Shown in pieces: positions 35,383-44,738 of a DNA stretch of 48,508 nt (position 1 is the first letter of the stretch; each line of letters begins with the position of its first letter). Source of the stretch: Verrucomicrobia bacterium Tous-C9LFEB (GTDB lineage: Bacteria; Acidobacteriota; Terriglobia; Terriglobales; Acidobacteriaceae); the NCBI GenBank assembly GCA_903970445.1, contig CAJCIP010000115.1:1-48508 (forward strand). The letters run 5' to 3'. The position numbers were made by a program, and so were the translations under genes. A model generated the notes under the pieces. The model worked only from the letters and a program-made list of their open reading frames with translations. It was not told where the DNA came from and ran no database searches.

Positions 35383-37212
35383 ATGAAACTGTCTGACTAC
35401 GTTCTAAAGTTTGTTGCTGATCTCGGCATCAAGCATTGTTTCCTCGTGACTGGCGGCGGCGCCATGCACCTCAATCAATCGCTTGCCACCGAGACGCGAA
35501 TCACCCCGATCTGCAACTCGCACGAGCAGGCGTCCGCCATTTGCGCTGAAGGTTACGCCAAGGCCACAAATGCTCTTGGTTTCTGCATGGTTACAACCGG
35601 CCCGGGCGGCACAAACGCAGTCACTGGCGTGGCTGGAGCTTGGCTGGACTCCACTCCTGTGCTCTTCGTGTCTGGCCAGGTAAAACGGCCCGACCGCATG
35701 TTCGACGCGCTGACCAACAAGCCCCTTGGCATGCGCCAACTTGGTGTGCAGGAAGTCGATATCTGCTCCATAGTTCGCCCGATTACGAAGTACGCAGAAA
35801 CGGTTCTGGAACCGAACGATATCCGTTACCACTTGGAGAAAGCGGCGTACCTTGCCTTGAACGGTCGCCCGGGACCGGTCTGGATCGATATCCCACTCGA
35901 CGTTCAGGCAACACCAATCGAAGAAGCAAATCTTCGTTCCTTCGATCCTGCCGAGTTTGCTCATCTCGACTCCCTGCATGGCACGTCCAACGTTCCTGCT
36001 GAAGTGCAGCGCGTGATCGAGGCGTTCAATCGATGCGAGCGCCCGCTTCTGTTTGCGGGTAACGGCATTCGTCTTGCGCGCGCGGAAGCAGAATTCGAGG
36101 AGCTCCGCACCTACCTTGGCGTTCCGACCGTTGCTACATGGTGCGCAGCCGATCTTGTTCCTTCTGACGATCCCACGTATGTCGGTCGGCCTGGTTCTGT
36201 CGCCGCTCGTGGTGCGAATTTCGCCTTGCAAAACTCAGATTTCCTGCTCGCCATCGGTGTGCGCCTTGATTTCGCCATTACCGGCTATGCCCCACAAAAT
36301 CTCGCACGTGAGGCGTACAAGGTCGCTGTCGATATCGATCCAGCAGAGTTAGGCAAGCTGCACCCATACCTGCAGCAGCCTGTGTGCGCGGATGCCAAAG
36401 CTTTCCTCGCTGAGTTGCTGAAGCACAAGACCATGCTGAAGCCTCGCAACTTGAAACCTTGGCTCGATCGCTGCGCAGATTGGAAGACGCGGTACCCGGT
36501 AGTCACCGATGAGCACCGCAGGGCAGAGGGACTCGTTTCCATTTTCAATTTGGCGGAGATTCTCGGAACCGAGGCCAAACCCGACGACCGCCTCGTCGTC
36601 GGGAACTCCGGCTCCGGCATCGAAATTTATCTGCTCGCCTGCCCAACCTTGCATTCGCAGCGCCTGTACCACACAGCAGGCCTCGGCTCGATGGGTTACG
36701 CCATTCCAATGGCCATCGCCGTCGCAATTGCTAATCCTGGACGCGAGGTGATCGCTGTCGATGGTGACGGCGGCTTCATGTTCAACATCCAGGAACTGGA
36801 AACCATTCACCGTCTGCAGCTGCCGATCAAGTTCTTCGTCCTGAACAACGACGGTTACAGCTCCATCCGCGCATCCCAGACGGCGTACTTCAAGCAGCCG
36901 ACCATCGGCGCCGACAAAAATACCGGCCTCACAATTCCCAACCTCACCAAGGTTGGCGCGAGCTATGGCTTGGGAACCCATGTCATCGCGGATCAAACTA
37001 ACCTTCGCGATGAAGTGAAGAAGGTACTCGCAATGCAGGGTCCAGTGCTTTGCGACGTGAACGTACTCCCTGATGAAGTGCGAGCTCCGAGACTACAGAG
37101 CTATCAGAAACCCGACGGCAGCTTTGTCTCCAAGCCACTCGAGGATTTGTTTCCCTTTCTGCCGCGCGAAGAGTTCCTTGCCAACATGATCGTCAAACCA
37201 CTTCCCGAATAG
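35383..37212 (+). CDS. Thiamine pyrophosphate-dependent enzyme, acetolactate synthase-like
   Basis: A 609-residue three-domain TPP enzyme. Glu48 in NSHEQASAICAEGYAK is the likely cofactor-activating Glu. The C-terminal TPP/Mg block is VDGDGGFMFNIQELE followed by VLNNDGYSSI (GDG...NN motif). The middle domain could bind FAD. It is acetolactate-synthase-like but has extended sequence, and no regulatory ilvN is near. In surface-sugar loci such enzymes (YerE type) transfer a two-carbon acetyl unit to a CDP-keto sugar, giving a branched sugar; rfbF, rfbG and rfbH nearby make such a keto sugar. That link is inference. It starts 22 bases after the phosphatase gene. Confidence 0.85.
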   Translation: MKLSDYVLKFVADLGIKHCFLVTGGGAMHLNQSLATETRITPICNSHEQASAICAEGYAKATNALGFCMVTTGPGGTNAVTGVAGAWLDSTPVLFVSGQVKRPDRMFDALTNKPLGMRQLGVQEVDICSIVRPITKYAETVLEPNDIRYHLEKAAYLALNGRPGPVWIDIPLDVQATPIEEANLRSFDPAEFAHLDSLHGTSNVPAEVQRVIEAFNRCERPLLFAGNGIRLARAEAEFEELRTYLGVPTVATWCAADLVPSDDPTYVGRPGSVAARGANFALQNSDFLLAIGVRLDFAITGYAPQNLAREAYKVAVDIDPAELGKLHPYLQQPVCADAKAFLAELLKHKTMLKPRNLKPWLDRCADWKTRYPVVTDEHRRAEGLVSIFNLAEILGTEAKPDDRLVVGNSGSGIEIYLLACPTLHSQRLYHTAGLGSMGYAIPMAIAVAIANPGREVIAVDGDGGFMFNIQELETIHRLQLPIKFFVLNNDGYSSIRASQTAYFKQPTIGADKNTGLTIPNLTKVGASYGLGTHVIADQTNLRDEVKKVLAMQGPVLCDVNVLPDEVRAPRLQSYQKPDGSFVSKPLEDLFPFLPREEFLANMIVKPLPE

Positions 37213-37290
37213 CATCAGCCTGGATGAAGACGCTTGCGGTTGAGAACTGCATCGACTCTCTTGAACAGCGCCCTGGAGATCTCCACGAAG

Positions 37291-37935
37291 ATGAGCATCG
37301 ACACAACAGTGACGCCGACGCAGGACATACATCCCGCGCACCCTCCTGTTGTTCCGATCCCTCAGGATCCATTCATTCCAAAACGCCGCCTTGCACGACT
37401 CGTGCAGCGTTTCTCAGGTGCTCAGTTCTTCCGCTACCTGTGCGTCGGTGGCTTCAACACGGTTTTCGGATACTGCTCATTTGCCATCATCCTCTTCTTG
37501 CTGAACGCAGCCGTACCCTCTAAGCTTCTCTACCTCACTGTTGTCCTCGCGTCTTTGTTGTCGACGCCGATCAACATCACAATTGCGTATTTTGGCTACA
37601 AGTTCTTCGTCTTCCGGACCCGCGGGAACTACCTTGCCGAGTGGTTCCGCTGCTTCGGTGTCTACGGCGTGGGAATGTTGCCCGGGCTGCTTCTGCTTTC
37701 AGGGCTCACGAAGCTGCTCCAAACGTTGTTCCATGCGCATAGCGCCGCGTTGCACGCTGACCTCGCCACTGCCGCCACACACATGCAAGGCAGTGCTCTT
37801 CATACGCTGCAAGAGGTCTCGAACGGCAGAGCGGCGGCAGGCTATATCGCAGGAGCCCTCGTGCAAGGTTTCACCATGATCTTCAGCTTCGTCGGCCACA
37901 AAAAAGTCACGTTCCGACAGAAAGAAAGTGCATAG
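37291..37935 (+). CDS. GtrA family membrane protein (lipid-linked sugar flippase)
   Basis: A 214-residue membrane protein of the GtrA/DPMS group. Four hydrophobic segments are seen: the first begins in FFRYLCVGGFNTVFGY, the GtrA signature; others cover LLYLTVVLASLLSTPINI, YGVGMLPGLLLLSG and a C-terminal segment before FSFVGHKKVTFRQ, another family signature. A loop of about 50 residues separates the third and fourth segments. ATG at 37291 is used; the TTG-start extension has no ribosome-binding site. GtrA proteins move undecaprenyl-phosphate-sugar across the inner membrane. The next gene is a matching GT2. Confidence 0.88.
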   Translation: MSIDTTVTPTQDIHPAHPPVVPIPQDPFIPKRRLARLVQRFSGAQFFRYLCVGGFNTVFGYCSFAIILFLLNAAVPSKLLYLTVVLASLLSTPINITIAYFGYKFFVFRTRGNYLAEWFRCFGVYGVGMLPGLLLLSGLTKLLQTLFHAHSAALHADLATAATHMQGSALHTLQEVSNGRAAAGYIAGALVQGFTMIFSFVGHKKVTFRQKESA

Positions 37936-37978
37936 TGGGCCACTCGTCTAAACTGCCGAAGACAGGAGTTGCGCAAGC

Positions 37979-39025
37979 GTGAGCCAGAAGACCATCTCGA
38001 TCATGACGCCCTGCTACAACGAGGAGGACAACGTTCTCAACGTGTACAACCAGGTGCGCGCCGTCATGGTGGGCATAGGCAAGTACGAATACGAACACCT
38101 CTTCATTGACAACTCTTCACGCGACAACACCGTTGCGATTCTCCGCATGATTGCCGCTCAAGATCCGAACGTGAAAGTCATCGTGAATGCGCGCAACTTC
38201 GGTCACATCCGGTCGCCGATTCATGCCTTCCTACAGGCACGCGGTGACGCCGTCATCAGTATCGTGGCCGACCTGCAGGATCCGCCTCCCATGATCGTGG
38301 ATCTTATTCGCGAGTGGGAGAATGGTGCTTATTGCGTGCTCGGCATCAAGCGAACAAGTGAAGAGCACTCGCTGATGTTCTGGTTGCGCAAGCAGTACTA
38401 CAAATTTGCGGAGCGAATGAGCTCCATCGAGACGATCCAGAATTTCACTGGCTTTGGTCTCTACGACCGCAAGGTTGTAGAGCTGGTTCGCCAGTTCGAC
38501 GATCCATACCCGTACTTCCGAGGCATCATCGCAGAAATCGGCTTGCCCACCGTGAAACTGTTTTACGACCAGCCGTCACGCAAGTTCGGCGTCACCAAGA
38601 ACAATTGGTACACACTCTTCGATATCGCGATGCTGGGCATCACAAACCACTCGAAGGTGCCGATACGCCTCGCTACATTCGCGGGCTTCGGAGGCGCGCT
38701 GCTGAGCTTTGTGATCGCGCTTTGTTATCTCATCGCGAAGCTTGTCTACTGGCAAACCTTCGTGGTCGGCGTGGCTCCAATGCTTATCGGCATGTTCTTT
38801 ATGCTTTCCATAGTTCTGGTCTGCCTCGGCATCATGGGCGAGTATGTCGGGTCAATCTTCACGCGCCTGCAGCATCTTCCTTATGCCGTAGAACTGGATC
38901 GCTTCAATTTTGAAAACTCTTTCGGCCGTCCACGACCGGAACCGCTGGTTCTTAATGGCATTACATCAGGCAATCCCATCGCGTCGCCGGCTCCCAGCAC
39001 GGGAGCCGTTCCCTCGCCATCTTAG
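37979..39025 (+). CDS. GT2 glycosyltransferase, GtrB/DPM1-like
   Basis: A 348-residue membrane-anchored family 2 glycosyltransferase. Residues 1-230 form the catalytic domain: TPCYNEEDNV, IDNSSRDNT, NARNFGHIRSP and the metal-binding region VADLQDPPPM. Two membrane segments follow (LLSFVIALCYLIAKLVY and MLIGMFFMLSIVLVCLGIMG), then EYVGSIFTRLQ and a Pro-rich cytoplasmic tail. This is the plan of GtrB/ArnC enzymes that charge undecaprenyl phosphate with a sugar. The start is GTG with AGGAG nine bases upstream. Together with the GtrA gene 43 bases before, it forms a sugar-lipid making and flipping pair. Confidence 0.92.
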   Translation: MSQKTISIMTPCYNEEDNVLNVYNQVRAVMVGIGKYEYEHLFIDNSSRDNTVAILRMIAAQDPNVKVIVNARNFGHIRSPIHAFLQARGDAVISIVADLQDPPPMIVDLIREWENGAYCVLGIKRTSEEHSLMFWLRKQYYKFAERMSSIETIQNFTGFGLYDRKVVELVRQFDDPYPYFRGIIAEIGLPTVKLFYDQPSRKFGVTKNNWYTLFDIAMLGITNHSKVPIRLATFAGFGGALLSFVIALCYLIAKLVYWQTFVVGVAPMLIGMFFMLSIVLVCLGIMGEYVGSIFTRLQHLPYAVELDRFNFENSFGRPRPEPLVLNGITSGNPIASPAPSTGAVPSPS

Positions 39026-39073
39026 GTTCGTCCTCTGCAGTGCCACACAGAGACGTACCTGCCGGAGACCATC

Positions 39074-39685
39074 ATGCAAGACCTCATTCGCAAGCAGCTT
39101 GCGCAATCCATTGCAACAATGACAAAAGTTCTCAACGATAAGAGCATCCATGAAACTGTCGTTGAGGCGGGTCGCATCACGGCGGAAGCCATGAAGGCAG
39201 GCCGCAAGCTGATGGTCTGCGGCAATGGCGGTTCCGCTGCGGACGCGCAACATCTTGTTGCAGAGTTCGTTTCCCGTCTCACGGTGGACCGCCCTGCCTT
39301 GCGAGCCATTGCGCTCACAACAGACACGTCAATCCTCACCGCAATCGGCAATGACTACAGCTACGACAACGTGTTTGAGCGACAGGTAGAAGCCATCGGC
39401 CAGGAGGGCGATGTGCTCATGGCGATCTCTACCTCCGGCAACTCAAAGAATTGTGCGAAGGCACTGAAGCTCGCAAAGAAGATGGGCATTCACACACTGG
39501 CATATACCGGAAACAAGGGTGGCGCGATGGCTGAACTTGCCGGCTTGAATGTCATTGTCCCGTCAGACACAACCATGAATATCCAGGAATCCCATCTCGC
39601 GCTCGAACATATCTTCTGCATGGTGGTAGAGCGGTACTACTTCGGTGAAGACTTCGATACGAAGCCTCAGGAGTTGGCGGAATGA
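39074..39685 (+). CDS. gmhA: Phosphoheptose isomerase / SIS-domain sugar isomerase
   Basis: A 203-residue SIS-domain protein of the GmhA type, which converts sedoheptulose-7-phosphate to D-glycero-heptose-7-phosphate. Key blocks: VCGNGGSAADAQHLVAEFV, LTAIGNDYSYDNVFERQV, AISTSGNSKN and the metal His in ESHLALEHIFCMVVE. Lengths match GmhA. GGAG lies six bases before the start. No hldE or gmhB is nearby, so it may serve the local sugar pathway instead of, or as well as, lipopolysaccharide heptose. Its stop overlaps the next start (ATGA). Confidence 0.93.
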   Translation: MQDLIRKQLAQSIATMTKVLNDKSIHETVVEAGRITAEAMKAGRKLMVCGNGGSAADAQHLVAEFVSRLTVDRPALRAIALTTDTSILTAIGNDYSYDNVFERQVEAIGQEGDVLMAISTSGNSKNCAKALKLAKKMGIHTLAYTGNKGGAMAELAGLNVIVPSDTTMNIQESHLALEHIFCMVVERYYFGEDFDTKPQELAE

Positions 39686-39960
39686 CGATGCCTATCTCCT
39701 ACCGGGCAGCGCAGAACCTCATCAAGCGTGGTGATGAAGAAGGACTCAGAACGGCGCTAAAGGGCGGCCTCGATCCAAACCTGACAAACGAGAATGGATG
39801 GACACTACTCATGCTCGCTGCCGTGGAGGGCTCCGTGCCTCTTGGCAAGCTTCTTTTAGAAGCTGGAGCGGACCGTTCCGTGGCGAACGCCAAAGGCGCG
39901 ACTGCTGAATCCATCGCCGAAAACCGCGGCCTGGCCTTGTTTGTGGAGCTGCTCCGGTAA
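39682..39960 (+). CDS. Small ankyrin-repeat protein
   Basis: A 92-residue protein with about two to three ankyrin repeats: GDEEGLRTALKGGLDPNLTN and NGWTLLMLAAVEGSVPLGKLLLEAGADRSVANAKG match the NGxTxLxxAAxxG and LLxxGADxxxxxxxG patterns. Ankyrin repeats bind other proteins. The ATGA overlap with gmhA means coupled translation, so it may bind or stabilise a partner in the sugar operon; this is inference. It converges with the MFS gene with only nine bases between. Confidence 0.88.
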   Translation: MTMPISYRAAQNLIKRGDEEGLRTALKGGLDPNLTNENGWTLLMLAAVEGSVPLGKLLLEAGADRSVANAKGATAESIAENRGLALFVELLR

Positions 39961-39969
39961 ACTCGCAGG

Positions 39970-41313
39970 TCAGCGGACGGCTCGTTCGCTGCCAACCCTC
40001 GTTCCATCGGCACGCATCACTCCCATTTCGGCGTAGATGGGGCGAATGATGGCCTGGATCTTTGGCTTCTCGGTCATGAACCAGACGCCCGCTGCGATAC
40101 AGCAGGCCCCCGTAAAAATCACAGTGTGAGGCGCTCCGTAGAGATGGGCCAATTCGCCGGCCAGCAAAGCACCAAACGGAGCCATACCGACGAAGGCCAT
40201 CGTGTAGTAGCTCATCACGCGTCCCCTCTTATCCTCAGGAACCAAAGCCTGGATAAACGTATTGCTTGCGGCGAGACCCATCATCATCCCAAAACCGACC
40301 GGTAGCATCAGCAGAAGCGAAAGCCAGGTCACGTGCGACAAACCGAACGCGATCAGCCCCGCACCGAAAACGCCCGCACCTATCTGAATCACTTGTGTAA
40401 GCCCAACAAGGCTCTTCCGCGCGGCCAGCGAAAGCGCGGCGCCGAGCGCGCCAATTGCGGAACATCCTGTAAGCCAGCCAAGCGTGTGCGGCCCGCCATG
40501 CAGCACCTGCCCGGCGAAGATAGGCAGCAGCACAGCATAGGGCCACCCCATCAGGCTAAGCACCGCAAACAACAACAGAACAGTTCGAATCGGGCGGAAG
40601 CCTCGAACGTAGTCCCACCCCTCCCGCATCTGCTGAAGCATGGTGGCCGTCGTGCGCTTCATTTCAAAGGGCCTCAGGCGCATCATCTCCAAAGAGACGA
40701 TTACAGCAAAATAGCTGATCCCGTCGATGAAGAAGCACCAACCCTCGCCGACCCACCCAATGACGATACCCGCAAGCGCCGGGCCCACCAGACGAGCCGC
40801 ATTGACCATGGATGAGTTGAGCGCGATCGCGTTGCTGAGATCGGCTCGATCTTCCACCATCTGCACCGTGAAGGCTTGCCTTGCCGGCATATCAAACGCA
40901 TTGATCAGACCCTGAACAAGGCTGAGAGCAATGATTTCGTAGATCGTGATCACTTTGGTCAGGGTGAGCACAGCCATCGCGAGCGACTGCGCAGCGGACA
41001 AGACTTGCGTCCATACCAGGAGTTTGCGCCGGTCAAGGCGCTCTACCCACACGCCGGCAAACGGCGCGAACGCGAAGCTCAAAATCTGCCCCGAGAACCC
41101 CACAAGTCCCAACAATAGCGCTGAGTGCGAAAGACGATATACCAGCCAGCTCGTTGCGAGCCGCGTCATCCAAGTTCCAACGAGGGAAATGCTCTGTCCG
41201 CCCACGAACAGTTTGAAGTTGCGGTGCCGCAAAGCCCGCCACATGTGTGTTCCACTCCGGCTTTCCTTCGGTGAAAGCTCGCTTTCGGCTTTAGACGGTT
41301 TCGTTCGTGGCAT
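39970..41313 (-). CDS. MFS transporter (EntS-like, MFS_3)
   Basis: A 447-residue, twelve-helix major facilitator of the EntS/MFS_3 group, which includes siderophore and drug exporters. The N-terminal block MWRALRHRNFKLFVGGQSIS, LVGTWMTRLATSWLVYRLSH and the loop VWVERLDRRKLLVWTQVLSA are typical, as is LVPEDKRGRVMSYYTMAF in the second half. The 5' end is uncertain: ATG at 41313 has no ribosome-binding site, while ATG at 41244 has GGAG ten bases upstream and begins at MWRALRHRNF. It lies within the sugar region but on the other strand, and its substrate is unknown. Confidence 0.9.
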   Translation of the reverse strand: MPRTKPSKAESELSPKESRSGTHMWRALRHRNFKLFVGGQSISLVGTWMTRLATSWLVYRLSHSALLLGLVGFSGQILSFAFAPFAGVWVERLDRRKLLVWTQVLSAAQSLAMAVLTLTKVITIYEIIALSLVQGLINAFDMPARQAFTVQMVEDRADLSNAIALNSSMVNAARLVGPALAGIVIGWVGEGWCFFIDGISYFAVIVSLEMMRLRPFEMKRTTATMLQQMREGWDYVRGFRPIRTVLLLFAVLSLMGWPYAVLLPIFAGQVLHGGPHTLGWLTGCSAIGALGAALSLAARKSLVGLTQVIQIGAGVFGAGLIAFGLSHVTWLSLLLMLPVGFGMMMGLAASNTFIQALVPEDKRGRVMSYYTMAFVGMAPFGALLAGELAHLYGAPHTVIFTGACCIAAGVWFMTEKPKIQAIIRPIYAEMGVMRADGTRVGSERAVR

Positions 41314-41387
41314 TGTCTGTTCAGATGCGGACAGCCGGGCATCGACGCAACTCTCGCTACCGGCTCGTGAACCGAGGCATACTCATC

Positions 41388-42464
41388 ATGATGCCTACCT
41401 CTCCACTTAGCCGACGCGACCTCGCCGAAGTTGTTGAACACGCAAAAGAAGCCTTTGGGTCTCTTCGCGATGCTCGAATTTTCGTCACGGGCGGTACTGG
41501 GTTCTTCGGCCACTGGCTATTGGAAACATTGCTCCACGCAAATGAGACGATGGGTTTGCGGGTGGAAGCCACCGTGCTCACGCGCAACGCGGACGCCTTC
41601 CGCAGCAAGTCTCCTCACCTGGCAAACAGTCGCTGCATCAGCCTGCTGGAAGGCGACATCCGCAGCTTCCAGTTTCCAGATAAAGCGCATACCCACATCT
41701 TGCATGCCGCCACCGACTCCAGCACCTCGCGGCCCGAAGCCCCGGCTTACGAGCTCGCGGAATCCATCATCGGCGGCACTCGCCACATTCTGCAATTCGC
41801 ACTGCATACCGGCGCGAGGCGATTGCTCTACACATCGAGCGGCGCCGTCTACGGACGCTCCACGACGCTTCTGCACACGCCGGAAACGTTCCACGGCGCA
41901 TCTGATCCCTTGCTGCTGCAAAGCAGCTACGACGAAGGCAAGCGCATGGCTGAGCACCTGTGTGTTGCTTACGCCCACGACAAACCACTTGCTCCTGTCG
42001 TCGCGCGCTGCTTTGCTTTTGTAGGTCCGCATCTGCCGCTAGATCAACACTTTGCCATCGGCAACTTCATCAAAGCGGCTATTCAGAAGCAGCCGATCAA
42101 GATTAACGGAGACGGTTCTCCCCGCAGATCATGGTTGTACATGAGCGATTTGGCGGCGTGGCTTTGGACGATGCTCGTCTTCGGCGAGAAGAACCGCGCC
42201 TATAACGTGGGTTCCGATAAGGGCTATACGATCCGCGAGGCTGCTTCTATCACTGCGTCAACGCTTCGCCCAGATGCCTCCGGCTCGAGTGGCCTTCCGA
42301 TACAAATAGCGGGTATTCCAAACGCTCAAGCACCGCTGAATAGCTACGTGCCTTCGATAGACCGAGCGCGCGAGGAACTTGGCTTAGAAGTGACGGTACC
42401 CCTACGGGAAGCCTTGCTTCGCACAGCGGAATGGCACGGCTATCAGCCATCTGCAGGCTCGTGA
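41388..42464 (+). CDS. NAD-dependent epimerase/dehydratase
   Basis: A 358-residue extended short-chain dehydrogenase. The cofactor loop is FVTGGTGFFGHWLLETL and the catalytic signature is YTSSGAVYG with SSYDEGKRMAEHL (Tyr-x3-Lys). The C-terminal half has DGSPRRSWLYMSDLAAWLW and NVGSDKGYTIREAA, typical of nucleotide-sugar epimerases, reductases and dehydratases. ATG at 41388 (or 41391) is preferred; the longer frame overlaps the divergent MFS start. Lying beside rfbH, it could reduce or epimerise the CDP-keto sugar, as RfbE/RfbJ-type enzymes do; the actual reaction cannot be read from sequence. Confidence 0.88.
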   Translation: MMPTSPLSRRDLAEVVEHAKEAFGSLRDARIFVTGGTGFFGHWLLETLLHANETMGLRVEATVLTRNADAFRSKSPHLANSRCISLLEGDIRSFQFPDKAHTHILHAATDSSTSRPEAPAYELAESIIGGTRHILQFALHTGARRLLYTSSGAVYGRSTTLLHTPETFHGASDPLLLQSSYDEGKRMAEHLCVAYAHDKPLAPVVARCFAFVGPHLPLDQHFAIGNFIKAAIQKQPIKINGDGSPRRSWLYMSDLAAWLWTMLVFGEKNRAYNVGSDKGYTIREAASITASTLRPDASGSSGLPIQIAGIPNAQAPLNSYVPSIDRAREELGLEVTVPLREALLRTAEWHGYQPSAGS

Positions 42465-42495
42465 ATGTCACATCTACCGAAAGCTGTGCAAACTT

Positions 42496-43848
42496 CTACT
42501 GAGCCGTTTCCTGGAGTACATTCAGGCCGGCTTTCGCATTCGCAACAAACTCAAACACCACCTGCGCGATGTAGTCCAGCATTTCGCATGTAAGGCCAGG
42601 GAATGTCCCTACCCAGAACGACTGATTCATCACGAAATCCGTATTGGTCATTTCCCCAACAACGCGGTAGTTCCAGCCTTCGTACGCAGGCTGACGAAGC
42701 AGGTTGCCAGCAAAGATCAGGCGAGTGCCGATCTTGTGAGCGTCCAGATGCCTGGTGAGCTGATCGCGTTTGAATGGCGCGTCCTCACGCACGCTGATGG
42801 GAAAGCCAAACCAGCTTGGCTCCGAGTTCGGTGTAGCTTCCGGAAGCATGAACACATCAGAGAGCGGCTCGAGCTTTGCGCGTAGGTAATTAAAATTCTC
42901 TTTGCGGCGCTCGATAAACTCCGGCAGCTTAGCAATCTGGCTGACTCCAAGCGCCGCCTGCATGTCCGTCGCTTTCAGGTTGTAGCCCACATGCGAGTAG
43001 GTGTACTTGTGATCGTAGCCGCACGGCAACGTGCCTAGCTGCCAATCAAATCGCTTGCCGCACGTATTATCCACGCCGGGTTCGCACCAGCAATCGCGGC
43101 CCCAATCACGGAAACTGTCTATCAGCACCTGTAGCGCCGGTTTGTCTGTGAGCACCGCACCGCCCTCACCCATGGTGATGTGGTGCGCCGGATAAAAACT
43201 CACCGTGGCTATGTCACCGAAGGTTCCAACCTTCTGGCCTTTCCACGTTGAGCCGAGAGCGTCGCAGCAATCTTCCACAAGCCACAGGTTGTACTTCTTG
43301 CAGAACGCGGTAACCGCGTCCAGATCAAAAACATTTCCAAGTGTGTGAGCGATCATGATCGCGCGCGTCTTGTCACTGCGCGCGTCTTCCAGCTTTGTCA
43401 CATCGATTTCATAGCTCGGCAGCGTGACATCAATGAAGACAGGAACCAGACGATTCTGCAGAATCGGATTCACCGTCGTTGGAAATCCAGCGCCGACGGT
43501 GATGACTTCATCGCCTGGCTTGAGCTGCCGCGCCCCAAGCTTCGGAGACGTAAGCGCACTCAGCGCAACGAGGTTCGCAGAGGATCCCGAGTTCACCAAA
43601 GACGCCGAACGCACGCCAACAAAGCGTGCAAGTTTTCGCTCGAAATCTTTCGCCCAGCGGCCCGTCGTAAACCAGCCATCGAGCGCCGAATCGACAACAG
43701 CACTGATGTCCGCGCCGTCGATCACTTTGCCGGAAACCTGCACCGCGGAAGTACCAGGTACGAAGTCTCTCTTAGGGAAAGCTTCCGCATGAAACTCGGC
43801 GGAAAGCTGAAGAATTTGCTGGCGAAGTTGTTCGGCGCGTGGGGTCAT
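42496..43848 (-). CDS. rfbH: CDP-6-deoxy-L-threo-D-glycero-4-hexulose-3-dehydrase (E1)
   Basis: A 450-residue PMP enzyme that removes the C-3 hydroxyl of CDP-4-keto-6-deoxyglucose on the way to 3,6-dideoxyhexoses. It has the aminotransferase-like fold but His222 in [14 protein letters not shown] takes the place of the PLP-binding Lys, as in characterised E1. The iron-sulphur ligands fit the known spacing: a Cys in [10 protein letters not shown], then CWC and a Cys seven residues further in [11 protein letters not shown], for a [2Fe-2S] cluster. The ferredoxin-type reductase partner (DdhD/AscD-like) is not in the window. It faces away from rfbF and rfbG, with 119 bases between. Confidence 0.95.
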   Translation of the reverse strand: MTPRAEQLRQQILQLSAEFHAEAFPKRDFVPGTSAVQVSGKVIDGADISAVVDSALDGWFTTGRWAKDFERKLARFVGVRSASLVNSGSSANLVALSALTSPKLGARQLKPGDEVITVGAGFPTTVNPILQNRLVPVFIDVTLPSYEIDVTKLEDARSDKTRAIMIAHTLGNVFDLDAVTAFCKKYNLWLVEDCCDALGSTWKGQKVGTFGDIATVSFYPAHHITMGEGGAVLTDKPALQVLIDSFRDWGRDCWCEPGVDNTCGKRFDWQLGTLPCGYDHKYTYSHVGYNLKATDMQAALGVSQIAKLPEFIERRKENFNYLRAKLEPLSDVFMLPEATPNSEPSWFGFPISVREDAPFKRDQLTRHLDAHKIGTRLIFAGNLLRQPAYEGWNYRVVGEMTNTDFVMNQSFWVGTFPGLTCEMLDYIAQVVFEFVANAKAGLNVLQETAQ

Positions 43849-43967
43849 GTGGCCATTTCAGGATAACAAACTAACGCAGCATTCTTAGCTTCTTTAGCAA
43901 TGAAAGGGAATTGCTCAGAAGCTCTATCAAGTATCATCAACGCAGCAACGACAAGGGTTCACAGTTC

Positions 43968-44738
43968 ATGAAAGCAGTCATACTGGCAGGTGGGTTGGGT
44001 ACGCGCATCTCGGAAGAGACATCGCTTCGTCCCAAGCCAATGGTCGAAATCGGCGGCAGGCCGATTCTCTGGCACATTCTTAAGATCTATTCGCAATTCG
44101 GCATCAATGACTTCGTTATCTGTTGCGGCTACAAGGGATATGTGATCAAGGAGTTCTTCGCGAACTATTTCCTACACACCTCCGATGTGACCTTCGACAT
44201 GAGCGAAAACAAAATGGTCGTTCACAACTCCGTGGCCGAACCGTGGCGCGTCACTCTGGTAGACACCGGCGATAACTCCGGTACAGGCGGAAGACTGCGG
44301 CGAGTGGCAAAGTATCTGCAAGGCGAAGAAGCCTTCTGCATGACCTACGGCGATGGCGTTGCCGATGTCGACATCGCAGCTTCTATCGCGTTCCACAAAG
44401 CCCATGGCAAGCAGGTAACGCTTACCAGCGTTCAGCCGGTTGCACGCTTCGGTGCCCTGGGCCTGAAGGACACGCAAATTTACTCATTCCAGGAAAAGCC
44501 CCAGGATGAAGGCGGATGGATCAACGGTGGCTTCTTCGTACTTTCTCCTGAAGCCATTAACGCGGTCACCGATGACGCGCAGATGTTTGAACGCGAACCC
44601 ATTGAGAAGCTAGTGAACGAGGGCGAAGTGCATGCCTTTTTCCATCATGGTTTCTGGCAGGCGATGGACACGCTCCGCGACAAGCAGCACCTCGAAGATT
44701 TGTGGAGCAAAGGAAAGGCGCCATGGAAAACCTGGTGA
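43968..44738 (+). CDS. rfbF: Glucose-1-phosphate cytidylyltransferase
   Basis: A 256-residue nucleotidyltransferase that makes CDP-glucose from CTP and glucose-1-phosphate, the first step of CDP-dideoxyhexose synthesis. Signature blocks: VILAGGLGTRISEETSLRPKP, GGRPILWHILKIYSQFG, FVICCGYKGYVIKEFFANYF and FCMTYGDGVADVD. Length is within one residue of typical RfbF. ATG at 43968 has AAGGG upstream; the longer frame adds uncharacteristic residues. The stop lies inside the first codons of rfbG, so the two are translated in tandem. Confidence 0.97.
   Translation: MKAVILAGGLGTRISEETSLRPKPMVEIGGRPILWHILKIYSQFGINDFVICCGYKGYVIKEFFANYFLHTSDVTFDMSENKMVVHNSVAEPWRVTLVDTGDNSGTGGRLRRVAKYLQGEEAFCMTYGDGVADVDIAASIAFHKAHGKQVTLTSVQPVARFGALGLKDTQIYSFQEKPQDEGGWINGGFFVLSPEAINAVTDDAQMFEREPIEKLVNEGEVHAFFHHGFWQAMDTLRDKQHLEDLWSKGKAPWKTW

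Noticed and set aside
35383..37212. True acetolactate synthase IlvB for branched-chain amino acids
   Set aside because: No ilvN or ilvC beside it, and the gene sits inside a sugar-biosynthesis run; not fully excluded without a tree.
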